Part shown: one piece after another, positions 17,224 to 27,504 of the stretch | Layout of the letters: every line of letters starts with the position of its first letter | How positions within the stretch are numbered: position 1 is the first letter of the stretch | DNA from: Haliscomenobacter hydrossis DSM 1100 | Lineage (GTDB): Bacteria; Bacteroidota; Bacteroidia; Chitinophagales; Saprospiraceae | Assembly (NCBI RefSeq): GCF_000212735.1 | Contig: NC_015510.1 | Location: forward strand, 5,953,001 to 6,017,000 | Direction: 5' to 3' | DNA length: 64,000 bases | Made by a program: the position numbers and the translations under genes | Notes under the pieces: model-generated | The model's input: only the letters and a program-made list of their open reading frames with translations | Database searches by the model: none | What the model was told of the DNA's origin: nothing

Positions 17224-19878
17224 TTACCGCATCAACAATACATCTCCCTTCGCCATTTGCAACTGCCCATCAGCCAATTCTACCGTCACCACATACGTAT
17301 ATACATCCGGGCGCAGGTCCAATCCTTTGTAGCGTCCGTCCCAGCCGCGGCGGCCTTCGTTGGGCAGGTAGTCCTGATCCTGGTGGATCATTAAGCCCCA
17401 GCGGTTGTAAATCTGAACGCTGACAATCCGGCGAATTTGATCGCGGTTGCCGTGTATCACCAAAAGGTCGTTCAGGCCATCGCCATTGGGTGAAAAGGCA
17501 TTGGGGACGTACAAGTCAATTTGGAGATTGACCTTGACGTTGACAAACGCCGCACCAATGCATCCAAAAATATCCTCCATTTGAATGGTATACGTATCGT
17601 TTTTCAGGGCATTCAGTTGGGGTTTGAGGCAATCCGTACAACTCAAGCCCGTTTCGGGTAGCCATTTGATGGTTTTGACCAAACTCTCGGGGATGTTGAG
17701 TTTCGGGCTAAGGGTATATTCTTGTCCCAGCTCCAATAAAACGGTAGGATCAAGTTCAACCATTTCATCAAAACGGGAAGGCATAATGAAATTTTGGGAA
17801 ATCTGGCAGCCTCCGGCATCCTGAATGCGCAAGTCGTAGCGCTCTCCGGAATTGAGCTGGCTAAACACCTGCTCATTTTGAAAAGGAGCACCATTGACGC
17901 TGTACAAATAAGGAGGAGTACCCCCCGATGCGGCAAACGAAATAAATGGCCCGCTGAACTCCTGGCAATCGAAGCTAATTGAGTCTAGCAATGGAGGTTC
18001 CCTAAGCTCAACTTCCAAATTGGTAAAACAGCCATTGGCATCGGTGATGGTAACGCCATATTTTCCTGCGGCCAGGTTTTGGGCTTCAGCATCGGTATCG
18101 GCGCTGCCACTCCAATTGAACCGATAGGGCGCAGTGCCCCCGGCAGCATCAATGATAATGGAACCGTCATTGGCGGCAAAACAACTCACTTGTTTAGTGC
18201 TGGCCAGGGTTTTGATTTGGTAATTGCGTATTTCGGCCTTTCCACTCACATTCCCTGCACAAATGGCATCGCGAAAATTCAGCAATTCAATCCGCCCTTC
18301 CTGATTGGTACTGATGATGTAGGGATTGTCGAAGGTTTCGATGCTTTGCTGGGCTACGCCATTTACTGCATAGGTAAACTTATAGGGTGCGAAGCCCGTA
18401 AAGTAAATAGGAATCGAAACGGTATCGTTGAAACAAACCTCGCGCAAACTGTTGAGTCGTGCTTGAGGAGGCCTACGGCGGCGCACAATGACGACATCGT
18501 CGATACTCCGTCCACACAAATCGCGCATGTTGAGCCGGTAAGTGGTGTCCACATTGGCAACGGCTTTGAAGGTCGTTAGGCTATCGCCATTTGACCAGCG
18601 AATGCGATAGGGAGGCACCCCTCCGCTGGGGCTGAGCTGCAACAGTACCGTATCACCAATACAAGATTCCACCGTTTGTAAACCCGTTTCTAAAGGGGGA
18701 GGGTCTTCGATGAACAAGCGCGCGGTATCGCTGATACAAGAACAGGGGAAATCCAGTTCCAGGATGATGTCTTCCAAACCTTCGTTGATTTGATCCAGGA
18801 TGGATTCAATTTTGATGGTGGTGGAAACCTGACCACTGGGAATGGTTACAGAAGAGGGCAAAGCATTAAAATCTATACCAGCTTTTGCCGCGCTGGCATT
18901 GGCTACCCGGATCCCGATGGTCAGGGGGAGGGTAGTTTGGGTAGGATCTTTGCGGCTGACCATAAACTGGCCTTCGCTACATCCCTCCGTGATGGTATCT
19001 TCCTGGACGCCGTTCCCCACAGCCAAATTGATGCTGCCCCCAATATTGAAACTCTCTGCTTCAAGAAAAACGGCGGAGTCGAACTGGCCATCATTCACGT
19101 CAGAAATCATCAGGCGCAGGTGGTAGGTCTGGCATGGAACGAGTTTTAAGGTAGCGGTCATGACCCTGGTGAACCCATCATATTGGATATTGCCCAAATT
19201 GGGAGGTGCAGTCCAGGGAATGCCACAACGGTCGGCGTCATCTTTGAGTTCGTTGCGGACAAAATAATTGGTATTGACGTTGTGGTTGATGGTATTGATG
19301 GACACGTAATCCTGGCTACCGGGTACCAGCGCAACGTTGATGGCATTGTTGCTAAAAGGGCCATTGATGCCAGGGCCACTGACAAAAAAACCAAACACAT
19401 CGTTGAAGTTGGAGCCAACAAACTCACAATATTCTTCGGAAGCAAAAACGTAGCGAAAGGTGACCAGCGAGTCGAGGGGCGTAAAATCAAATTCAATGCC
19501 CACGGCATCCTGAATGTTGAGTTGCGACAATTGTTTCAGATCGGGATCGCCGGTTACATCTTTAAAGTCGCCACTGGCGCGTCGGGAATCATTGGGCCCT
19601 TCACAGTTTTCGATGGGCCCGGTAGACAAAATCACTCCCCGGTTGATGCCAATAATTGATTGGCCATTTTCAAAATAACCAATGCCGGCATTGTTGCCAA
19701 TTCCTTTGATGTTGAACGTGTTTTTACACGCCCCACCTACGAAGATATCCTGTACCAAACGCTCCACCGTATAGCGCTGAATGGCATCAATGCCAGCCAA
19801 AGGTTCGGGAGCTTTGGCAGCAGGAGTTTGACTGAACATCTCGATTAACAAAAACGCAACGGAGGCAATATTCCACAT
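17224..19878 (-). CDS. Secreted choice-of-anchor L protein with T9SS type B sorting domain
   Basis: Of 884 residues, about 35-285 form a choice-of-anchor L domain (GVILSTGP, FRYVFASEEYCEFVG, DVFGFFVSG, YHLRLMISD). A Calx-beta-like segment follows, then several Ig/SprB-like repeats with the GG-PYRxxWS and GxYxVTITDxxGC pattern (around 550-640). The last 85 residues are a gliding-motility-associated C-terminal domain: YVPNAFSPNGDGLND, VQIYNRWG and GWDG. Such type B domains direct export through the type IX system and surface release or attachment. The N-terminus has a hydrophobic signal-like stretch. A role in adhesion or gliding is inferred from SprB relatives. Confidence 0.85.
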   Translation of the reverse strand: MWNIASVAFLLIEMFSQTPAAKAPEPLAGIDAIQRYTVERLVQDIFVGGACKNTFNIKGIGNNAGIGYFENGQSIIGINRGVILSTGPIENCEGPNDSRRASGDFKDVTGDPDLKQLSQLNIQDAVGIEFDFTPLDSLVTFRYVFASEEYCEFVGSNFNDVFGFFVSGPGINGPFSNNAINVALVPGSQDYVSINTINHNVNTNYFVRNELKDDADRCGIPWTAPPNLGNIQYDGFTRVMTATLKLVPCQTYHLRLMISDVNDGQFDSAVFLEAESFNIGGSINLAVGNGVQEDTITEGCSEGQFMVSRKDPTQTTLPLTIGIRVANASAAKAGIDFNALPSSVTIPSGQVSTTIKIESILDQINEGLEDIILELDFPCSCISDTARLFIEDPPPLETGLQTVESCIGDTVLLQLSPSGGVPPYRIRWSNGDSLTTFKAVANVDTTYRLNMRDLCGRSIDDVVIVRRRRPPQARLNSLREVCFNDTVSIPIYFTGFAPYKFTYAVNGVAQQSIETFDNPYIISTNQEGRIELLNFRDAICAGNVSGKAEIRNYQIKTLASTKQVSCFAANDGSIIIDAAGGTAPYRFNWSGSADTDAEAQNLAAGKYGVTITDANGCFTNLEVELREPPLLDSISFDCQEFSGPFISFAASGGTPPYLYSVNGAPFQNEQVFSQLNSGERYDLRIQDAGGCQISQNFIMPSRFDEMVELDPTVLLELGQEYTLSPKLNIPESLVKTIKWLPETGLSCTDCLKPQLNALKNDTYTIQMEDIFGCIGAAFVNVKVNLQIDLYVPNAFSPNGDGLNDLLVIHGNRDQIRRIVSVQIYNRWGLMIHQDQDYLPNEGRRGWDGRYKGLDLRPDVYTYVVTVELADGQLQMAKGDVLLMR

Positions 19879-20228
19879 GGTTGTTTCAATCGGTCTTTGG
19901 AATTATAACTTTTGTTCCCAATAAAGGTACGCTTTTAACGTTATTAAAATTGCAGTGTTAACAGAAAAGGTTTTGTTCCCTTACACCTTCTATTCCCATT
20001 CTAACCTTTACAAGGTATCTTTCAAACTTTACTCCAGTGTAAGTACACATCTATAACTAATTGGCTATATTTACGCTGCGTTTCTCCAGCGCTTATATAA
20101 TTTTTTTGTATCTTTAAGTGGCTATCTACACCCATCTTTGCCCCCTTCGGCTATTGCTTGCAGAGTACTATGTTTAGTGCTCTGGTTATCATTGATTTAT
20201 AATGAGGAAAATACACAATTGCTATCCA
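19879..20228. other. Divergent intergenic region
   Basis: This A/T-rich 350-base gap between two divergent surface-protein genes must hold their promoters. I see only near-matches to the -7 element (for example tatcttta near 20108-20115 and catctttg near 20132-20139), no coding fragment and no clear hairpin. Confidence 0.35.
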
Positions 20229-23200
20229 ATGAAGCATTATCTTTACCTATGGGTATTATTATGTCTGTCTTTTACGTCCACCGGGCTGACAGCACAATCT
20301 CTTAACTGTGGAGAGGGGACCCAAATCGCTTTGACGAGCGGGGGTACTGAGGCTTTTACTTGTGCGGGCGATCTCAACCCAGATCGCTTGAATTTTAGAA
20401 CAGGCCCGTTTTACATGCCTTATGTCATCCTCGTCACTGACGAACAAGACATTATTTTGGAGGTATCCAATGTGCCTAATATCGACTTCACGCAGTACGA
20501 CCCAGGAAAATACCGGGTTTGGGCCTTGTATTACAAAGGGAGGTTATTGGCCAAACCAGGTATGAATGCCCAAACCGACGTTTTGGCCAATTATTGTTAT
20601 GGCCTGACGGATGACTTCGTGACGGTTACGCACTTCATTCCCGATGGAGGCGTTTTGTCGTTCAGCAATAGTGGTTCTACCCATTACATTTGCGCCAATG
20701 ATACCACAACCGAAAAATTAGCCATACAAACCACTAGCAACAGTCCCGTATACCGTTATGTACTCACGGATGACAAAGGCATTGTGCTCGATGTATTTTC
20801 TGAGCCCAGTGTCTCCTTGCGCAATTTGCCGTTAGGAGTCTTTCGCATTTATGGGCTGTCCTTTGCGGGCACCTTGAATGATGCTGAAGGTCAGAACGTG
20901 GGAAGTTTTATTTTTTCCAATAGTTGTTTCGAACTTTCGGACAATTACCTTTCGGTCATTAAAACGGATCCCGATGGGGCCAAAGTTGCCCTCCCGGATG
21001 GCAATACCCATACCTTTGTGTGTGGCAATTTACCGGATGTATCTTCCCGGGAATTGATAACGAATACCAGATCTCCGGCACTGTACACTTTTTTGCTTAC
21101 CGATGATCAAAATAAAATCTTACAAATTCTTCCCGCAGCAAAGGTTGATTTTACAGGATTGCCTACGGGTGAATACCGCATCTGGGGTTTGAGTTACATT
21201 GGTACATTGACTGCCGAAGTTGGAAAAATTGCTGCCGGTAAACTGAGTACTTCTTGTTCGGACCTTTCCGACAATTTTATCCGCGCAACGGTGTACCTGC
21301 TGGATGCCGGGCAGATCAGCTCGAGTGGCAATGATACCACCACGACCATTTGCCTCAACGATCCGGTGGCCACTTTCCGTACTTTTGTACTATCGAGCAA
21401 TGGTCAGGAAAAACGACACTTCATTGTAACCGATTTGGACAATCGCATCCTGGCGCTGTCTGGCGATGCGATGATCAATTTTCGTAACCTGCCCGGAGAA
21501 TATAACCGGGTTTGGGGCGCGACCTACATTGGTAACATTCAAGCAAAGGTGGGAGATCAATTGTTTGCCACAACTTTTGCGGACAGTTGTTATTCCATCA
21601 CCGCACAGTCGATCACCATTCGCAAACGCAATCCCGAAGGAGGGAGACTGACGCTGAGCGATGGCAGTACCGATCAATTGTTGTGTTTTACGGCAGGAGT
21701 ACCACCAATCAAGATTGTTTCTACGACAGGAACCGGGGGAGACAATTACGTATACCTCATTACCGATCGCCTGAATAACGTGGTCAGCCTTTTCCCCAAC
21801 AACGGGCAGTACAATTTGGGGGATCTGCCTGCTGGCGAATACCACGTATTTGGTTTATCCTATACGGGTAAAATATCTTTTTCGGTGGGGACCAATGTTC
21901 GTACCGGACGTTTTTCAGACCAATGTTTCGAATTCTCTCAAAACTTTATCACGTTTACCAAATCGATAAACGACGGAGGACGTATTCAATTTGCCGACAG
22001 AGGAACGCGTAAAGTACTTTGTGGTGTGAGCAAAGACAGTACGCTGATGGTCAGCACTTCTACCCTGTTGGTACAAAATTACGTCTATCTGGTAACTGAT
22101 ACTTTCAATCGTATCGTTTCCATCAGTACGAGTAATCAGGTGAGAATATTGGGCGATCTTGAAGGTTACTTCCGCATTTGGGGTTTGGGCTACTCGGGTG
22201 AATTGTTGGCTAAAGCAGGTGAAAATGCAACTACGACGGCCTTATCCAGCCAATGCTGGGACCTGTCTGACAATCCTGTACAAGTGATCAAACGCAGCGT
22301 TGAAGCCGGGCAATTGAGTTTGACCGACCCCGCTACCGCCTTGATTTGTTTTGGACAAAATGAGCCTGCAAGCATCAATGTTCAGCTTACTCCGGGTTTT
22401 AAAGGTGATCGTTTTGCTATCATCATAACCGATACGCTGCAACGCATCGTTGCCGTGGTGGATGGCCAAAATTTTAGACCATCCAAGAGTTTCCCCATGA
22501 ATTTCAGGGTGTATGGTGTAGCTTATACTGGTCGACTTGTTGCATCAATCGGTAGTCAAATTGGCAGCATCAGTAGTGATGAGTGTTTTGATTTAACGGA
22601 TAACTTTTTGCGCTTCCGCTGGAATGAAGTGGATGGAGGGCAAGTATCCCTCAGTACTGGGGCAACCCAACGCCTGATTTGTATTGATGCTACGGCAGAC
22701 CAACTGTCTTTCCGCAATACGGGTACGGCCAGTACTTCTACCTACCGTTACTTGTTGACCGATGATCAGAACCGCTTATTGCTGGTTTTATTGGGCAATA
22801 GCATTGACCTTAATGCCGGACAACCTGGAAAGTGTCGGATTTGGGGCCTTTCTTATTCAGGAAACCTGCTACTCAAGGCCGGTGATGTGGTCACCAGTGG
22901 CAACGCTTCCAGCGCGTGTTACGACTTGTCAGATAACTTTATCGACATCACCAAAGAACAAGTCAAAGGGGGAACGCTTGCTTTCAGTACAGGTAGCTCG
23001 CCCAGATTTGTTTGCCGTGAAGGCAAACCGGATACCTTGAACTGGACGCGAAAAGACGCACAGGGAAGCCAGCTTACCTACCTAATTACCGATGCGTTTG
23101 GCAATATTTTGCGCATCTCTAATCAAGCACAACTCATTTTTGATGAAATCCCACGCGATACAGTGCGGATTTACAGCATGGCCTATACTGGTACCTTGAC

Positions 23201-25958
23201 CGCAAGAGCAGGCCTCAATGTAGGCAGGGATGCTTTGTCGGATGCCTGTTTTAACCTGTCTAGTCCCATTACGGCCATCAAAACCAATTTGCAAGGGGGA
23301 TTGGTGCGCCTGAGCAATGGCCGCAATGAAAATCTACAGTGTCCTACGGCGGGCGCCAGTTCAACTTTACGCTTTCAACGCATTGGCAGCCTCGGCGAAA
23401 AATTCGTTTACCTCATTACGAATAACGAAAATAAAATCATTGCGGCAACCTCGCAGGATAGTTTCAATTTTGGGAACTTACCTGGAGGAACTTACCGTGT
23501 ATGGGGCCTCGCTTATGGTGGGCAATTGTTGGCCAAAGCTGGCCAGGATGCTTTTAATGATCTTTTGGCAGATGATTGTTTCGGTTTGTCTTTCAACTCA
23601 ATTACCGTTAACCGCCAACTTCCTAAAGGGGGAAGCCTCACCCTTTTGAATGGGGGTACCAAAACCTACGTTTGCCCCAGTAATCAGCAGAAAGATTCCG
23701 TTGAATGGCGTTTACAAGGGCATCAGGAAGGTGCGATTGTTTACCTGATTACCAGCGCAGACAACACCATTCGGGCCATTACTACGGAAACTGCTACCTC
23801 GTTCGATTCACTACCGGTGGGTTCGTATCGGATCTGGGGACTGGTGTACAATGGTAATTTACTGGCCACCATTGGCCAAAGTGCCGACCAAGTTGAGTTG
23901 GCCTCCTCTTGTTTTTCATTGTCGGAAAATTACCTGGAAGTAGAAAAAGTTTTACCTGAAGCCGGAACCATTGAAGCCGAAGGCCTCAAGAGCAACATCT
24001 GTTCCGGAGATGGTACGACCGATGTGGCCACCATCATCCGCAAAGGAAAAAACAATACACCACAGTTGGTCTTGATTACGGACGACAAAGACCAGTTGTT
24101 GTCTATTTTGCCAGATACCAACCGGATCGATTTTGAACAATTGAGTGGTGCAAATATTCGCGTATATGGCTTGGCGTATACGGGTAATATCATCATCAAA
24201 GCGGGCGCCTCGGTCAAAGATTCGGCCATTACCGACGATTGTTATGACCTGAGCGACAATTTCATTGCGGTGCAAAAATCATTTGTGGATGGTGCCCGTG
24301 TTTCAACGCAGGCCGTAGGCGATTCTATTTTTGTGTGTAGCAATGATGGCAAAGCCGACACTTATACCTTTTCCAATAATTCAAGTGCAACGGTGGGCTA
24401 TCGCTACGTGCTTACCAATGCCAGCAATTTGGTACTCAGTATCATCAATGGGAACAGTCAAAATCTGGATATACGTGGTTTCCGCGATTTACGGGTGTAT
24501 GGCGTTTCTTTCTCGGGCAATTTCACCCTGACTGCTGGTCAAATTTTGCAGAACGCGACTATTTCTGACGGATGCTACAACCTCTCCGATAATTTCCTTT
24601 CGGTCTTTATTGACGTACCCGACGGGGGACGCATCAGTGCCAGCAACGATTCTACCAATGTACGTTTTTGCCCAGGTAAAGACGGTACAAGTCTGCGGAT
24701 GAAAACCACCAGCCGTTCCAGGGCTGGATTTGCCTATATTTTGACTACTCCAGACAGCATCGTTCGGCAAATTGTACGCAGCAATCTGATTGACCTAAGC
24801 AAAGAACCCGAAGGCAATTATTTGGTATTTGGACTTTCATTTACCGGAATTGATCGCATCAAACTTGGAGAGAAATTAAACTTGAACGATAGCTTGGCCA
24901 ACAATTGTTTTGACCTCGCGGATAATGTAGTTCGGGTCATCAGAGGAGGTGAAGTAGACGGTAGCCGCATCAGCACCCTGGATGGGGCAAGTACTTATTA
25001 CACCTGCCCAGGAGATGATTTAGCCGATGCCATTGCGGTTTTCCCGCCGGAAGTGGTGACTGGAGATGAATACCGCATTGTCATTACCGATGACCGCAAC
25101 CGGGTATTGTTTCCCGATATAGAATCGATTCTGATTGACTTCGAACGTTCCCCAGCGGGGACTTACCGCATTTGGGGCATTGCTCATACGGGAGAATTCC
25201 GGGTACAATTTGGTCAGGACTTGCTCAATTCGCCATTGAGTACCGACTGTTACGATCTTTCTGAAAATTTCGTTACTGTTGTGGTGCAAAAGCCCCAAGG
25301 TGGCACAGTTAGTTCTACCAATGGCGCAACTGAATTGAGTGTTATCCGAGGAGACAACAAACCAGACGTACTGAAATTTTCCCGCGTGGGTGCAGCTCCA
25401 CTGCCTCCTTATCGTTTCCTGGTGACGGATGAACAGAACATTATCCGCAGCATTTTACCAGCAGATAGCCTCAATTTTGATACCCTTCCAGTGGGCGTGT
25501 TTCGGGTTTGGGGACTTTCTTACACGGGAACCCTACTGGCTCAAGTGGGGCAAGACGCAGATACAGCCGTGCTTGCCAACAATTGTTTTGAATTGTCGAG
25601 CAACTTTGTACGCATCACCATTGGAACAGGTCTGGACGCGCCAGGAACACCGGATTTACAGGTGAATACGCCATCCACCAAAACCAATGCTGCACAAAGT
25701 TTGCAATTGGGTTTGTATCCAAATCCAGCTAAAGTAGAATTGTACCTGAGCTTTGAAAACCTGGCTTTGGGTAATGCTCGTGCCACCATCCGCATTTTGC
25801 ATCCCACGGGAGCAGTGCTGCGGCAGCTGACTTTAGATGCTACGCCGGGTAAAAACTCCACGCCGCTGAACGTTCAGGAATTGCCAGCTGGCTGGTACCT
25901 GCTGGAAATGCAGTTGAATGGTGAACGCCAGGTTGTGAAGTGGGTGAAGCAGGATTGA
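20229..25958 (+). CDS. Giant secreted repeat protein with T9SS type A sorting domain
   Basis: I use ATG at 20229 because MKHYLYLWVLLCLSF starts a good signal peptide; an ATG at 20202 is also possible. The roughly 1,900-residue product contains 16 tandem units of about 110 residues. Each unit has a G-G start, a Cys-x-x-D block, YLITDxxNxIL, a LPxGxYRIWGLSYTG core and a final CFDLSDNF motif. The last unit lacks the first Cys. The C-terminus is a T9SS type A domain (LGLYPNPA, LPAGWYLLEMQ). The repeats are probably extracellular beta domains, each perhaps with a disulphide; the Asp-rich turns might bind calcium (inference). No known domain name is recognised. A surface adhesin or filament role is plausible. 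Confidence 0.8.
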   Translation: MKHYLYLWVLLCLSFTSTGLTAQSLNCGEGTQIALTSGGTEAFTCAGDLNPDRLNFRTGPFYMPYVILVTDEQDIILEVSNVPNIDFTQYDPGKYRVWALYYKGRLLAKPGMNAQTDVLANYCYGLTDDFVTVTHFIPDGGVLSFSNSGSTHYICANDTTTEKLAIQTTSNSPVYRYVLTDDKGIVLDVFSEPSVSLRNLPLGVFRIYGLSFAGTLNDAEGQNVGSFIFSNSCFELSDNYLSVIKTDPDGAKVALPDGNTHTFVCGNLPDVSSRELITNTRSPALYTFLLTDDQNKILQILPAAKVDFTGLPTGEYRIWGLSYIGTLTAEVGKIAAGKLSTSCSDLSDNFIRATVYLLDAGQISSSGNDTTTTICLNDPVATFRTFVLSSNGQEKRHFIVTDLDNRILALSGDAMINFRNLPGEYNRVWGATYIGNIQAKVGDQLFATTFADSCYSITAQSITIRKRNPEGGRLTLSDGSTDQLLCFTAGVPPIKIVSTTGTGGDNYVYLITDRLNNVVSLFPNNGQYNLGDLPAGEYHVFGLSYTGKISFSVGTNVRTGRFSDQCFEFSQNFITFTKSINDGGRIQFADRGTRKVLCGVSKDSTLMVSTSTLLVQNYVYLVTDTFNRIVSISTSNQVRILGDLEGYFRIWGLGYSGELLAKAGENATTTALSSQCWDLSDNPVQVIKRSVEAGQLSLTDPATALICFGQNEPASINVQLTPGFKGDRFAIIITDTLQRIVAVVDGQNFRPSKSFPMNFRVYGVAYTGRLVASIGSQIGSISSDECFDLTDNFLRFRWNEVDGGQVSLSTGATQRLICIDATADQLSFRNTGTASTSTYRYLLTDDQNRLLLVLLGNSIDLNAGQPGKCRIWGLSYSGNLLLKAGDVVTSGNASSACYDLSDNFIDITKEQVKGGTLAFSTGSSPRFVCREGKPDTLNWTRKDAQGSQLTYLITDAFGNILRISNQAQLIFDEIPRDTVRIYSMAYTGTLTARAGLNVGRDALSDACFNLSSPITAIKTNLQGGLVRLSNGRNENLQCPTAGASSTLRFQRIGSLGEKFVYLITNNENKIIAATSQDSFNFGNLPGGTYRVWGLAYGGQLLAKAGQDAFNDLLADDCFGLSFNSITVNRQLPKGGSLTLLNGGTKTYVCPSNQQKDSVEWRLQGHQEGAIVYLITSADNTIRAITTETATSFDSLPVGSYRIWGLVYNGNLLATIGQSADQVELASSCFSLSENYLEVEKVLPEAGTIEAEGLKSNICSGDGTTDVATIIRKGKNNTPQLVLITDDKDQLLSILPDTNRIDFEQLSGANIRVYGLAYTGNIIIKAGASVKDSAITDDCYDLSDNFIAVQKSFVDGARVSTQAVGDSIFVCSNDGKADTYTFSNNSSATVGYRYVLTNASNLVLSIINGNSQNLDIRGFRDLRVYGVSFSGNFTLTAGQILQNATISDGCYNLSDNFLSVFIDVPDGGRISASNDSTNVRFCPGKDGTSLRMKTTSRSRAGFAYILTTPDSIVRQIVRSNLIDLSKEPEGNYLVFGLSFTGIDRIKLGEKLNLNDSLANNCFDLADNVVRVIRGGEVDGSRISTLDGASTYYTCPGDDLADAIAVFPPEVVTGDEYRIVITDDRNRVLFPDIESILIDFERSPAGTYRIWGIAHTGEFRVQFGQDLLNSPLSTDCYDLSENFVTVVVQKPQGGTVSSTNGATELSVIRGDNKPDVLKFSRVGAAPLPPYRFLVTDEQNIIRSILPADSLNFDTLPVGVFRVWGLSYTGTLLAQVGQDADTAVLANNCFELSSNFVRITIGTGLDAPGTPDLQVNTPSTKTNAAQSLQLGLYPNPAKVELYLSFENLALGNARATIRILHPTGAVLRQLTLDATPGKNSTPLNVQELPAGWYLLEMQLNGERQVVKWVKQD

Positions 25959-25989
25959 GTCTAGGATAGCCATCTTTTTTTAAACTTTA

Positions 25990-26030
25990 AGCCAGATTTT
26001 ACGCAACATTTGTGTAAAATCTGGCTTATT
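25990..26030 (+). terminator. Strong rho-independent terminator
   Basis: A 17-bp stem with one wobble (agccagattttacgcaa and its complement) has a CAT loop and is followed by tattttatt. It ends the giant repeat gene and lies just before the serine hydrolase start. Confidence 0.85.
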
Positions 26031-26051
26031 TTATTAAAAAAAATTACAAAC

Positions 26052-27482
26052 ATGCGTCCCTTCATGAAACCTACGATAACCATCTTTTTGTTGATTGGTT
26101 TTTATACCTCCCTCTGCGCGCAGCACCACCGCTGGATACATCCTTATGTCCCCTTGATCGACTCCTTGTTTGCCAACAACCAACGGGGGAGTTATCCTGG
26201 ACTTGCCGTAGGTGTAGTCAAAGGTGGCCAACTCATGCTGGCCAAGGGTTACGGATTGGCCAACCTGGAACATGGGTTGCCGTTTACCCCCAATACGATA
26301 TCTGACATTGGCTCTCTGGCCAAACAAATGACCAGTTTTGCCATGGTACTTTTGGCCCAGAATAAACAACTTTCCCTGGACGACAACATCCAAAAATACC
26401 TCCCCGAAGTACCCGATTTTGGAAAACCCATCACCATTCGCAACCTGATTCACCACACCAGCGGCCTAAGGGAAATATACGGCATGCTGGAAATTGCCGG
26501 CTGGAAACAAGGGGACGCCGTACGTCAGGAAGAGGCCCTGAGTCTGGTACAAAGCAGCCGTGAACTCAATTTTTCTCCCGGTAGCCGTTATGCATATTGC
26601 AATACTGCTTACATGCTACTGGCCGAAATCATCCAGAGAGTCAGCAGACAGGGTTTTGAACAGTGGATGCGGGAAAATATTTTCCATCCTTTGGACATGA
26701 ATGATACCTACGTGATGGACATTCAGGGAGAAATCTTTCCGCGCTGCGCCGATTCCTACACCATGAGTGATAAAAATGTGTGGATCAAACTTTATGACAA
26801 CAGCACCGTGATCGGAGCAGGGGGCATTTATACCACCTTGCCCGATTTGGCTCGTTGGTTCAATAATTTTCGGGACGGAAAAGTAGGCGGAATGGGTGCC
26901 ATTCAACAAATGTTTCAAAGAGGAATCCTGAGCAATGGTGATACCCTCAATTATGCATTTGGGCTGGAAAAGTCTACCTATCGTGGATTACAACGGATTC
27001 AACATACCGGATCAAGCGCGGGTTATCGGGCGGCCTTGGTGTATTTTCCCCAACAGGATTTGGCCATTATGGTCAAAAGCAATTATGCCAATTTCAACAG
27101 TCAAGCAACCTGCGAGCGCATTGCCGATCTCATCCTGGAAGATGAATTTACGGAAGGTCCCTCAAGTTTTGCTTCCATCAATAAACCTCGGCCAGAGGGA
27201 GAATTGCCCAATGGTCCACAATTCCAGGACTACCCTGGAAATTATTATTGCCCCGATGTGGAAACCACCTATACTTTTCGAGTCGAAGGGGATCAACTGA
27301 TTGGTCATCATCGCCTCAATGGCTCGTTTAAATTGCAACACATCAATGGCGACCGCTTCAATGGCCCTTCTTTTTTGGGCTCAGTGAAGTTTGAGCGGGA
27401 TGATACGGGGAAAGTGTCTGGGATGAGAATTTCGAATGGCCGTGTACTCAACTTGTGGATGAGCAAAACCACCCAAAAATAA
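26052..27482 (+). CDS. Serine hydrolase, beta-lactamase / PBP4* family
   Basis: The TTG at 26010 lies inside the upstream terminator, so I start at ATG 26052 (ATG 26064 also fits). A signal peptide ends near SLCAQ. The class C beta-lactamase-like domain (about 30-360) has the SxxK motif SLAK (Ser88, Lys91), the YxN motif YCN (182-184) and a late HTGSSAGYRA stretch replacing KTG. A C-terminal lipocalin-like segment (about 380-475) follows. Such exported enzymes are usually D-aminopeptidases, esterases or peptidoglycan hydrolases, rarely true beta-lactamases. Substrate unknown. It converges with fdhD. Confidence 0.85.
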   Translation: MRPFMKPTITIFLLIGFYTSLCAQHHRWIHPYVPLIDSLFANNQRGSYPGLAVGVVKGGQLMLAKGYGLANLEHGLPFTPNTISDIGSLAKQMTSFAMVLLAQNKQLSLDDNIQKYLPEVPDFGKPITIRNLIHHTSGLREIYGMLEIAGWKQGDAVRQEEALSLVQSSRELNFSPGSRYAYCNTAYMLLAEIIQRVSRQGFEQWMRENIFHPLDMNDTYVMDIQGEIFPRCADSYTMSDKNVWIKLYDNSTVIGAGGIYTTLPDLARWFNNFRDGKVGGMGAIQQMFQRGILSNGDTLNYAFGLEKSTYRGLQRIQHTGSSAGYRAALVYFPQQDLAIMVKSNYANFNSQATCERIADLILEDEFTEGPSSFASINKPRPEGELPNGPQFQDYPGNYYCPDVETTYTFRVEGDQLIGHHRLNGSFKLQHINGDRFNGPSFLGSVKFERDDTGKVSGMRISNGRVLNLWMSKTTQK

Positions 27483-27504
27483 CCCTGCCTACTTGGAGCA
27501 TGAA

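Noticed and set aside
17224-25958. Long opposite-strand open frames inside the two surface-protein genes
   Set aside because: They are shadows of repetitive coding sequence without signal peptides or domains.
26010-26051. TTG start extending the serine hydrolase by 14 residues
   Set aside because: It lies within the stem of the upstream terminator; ATG at 26052 gives a proper signal peptide.
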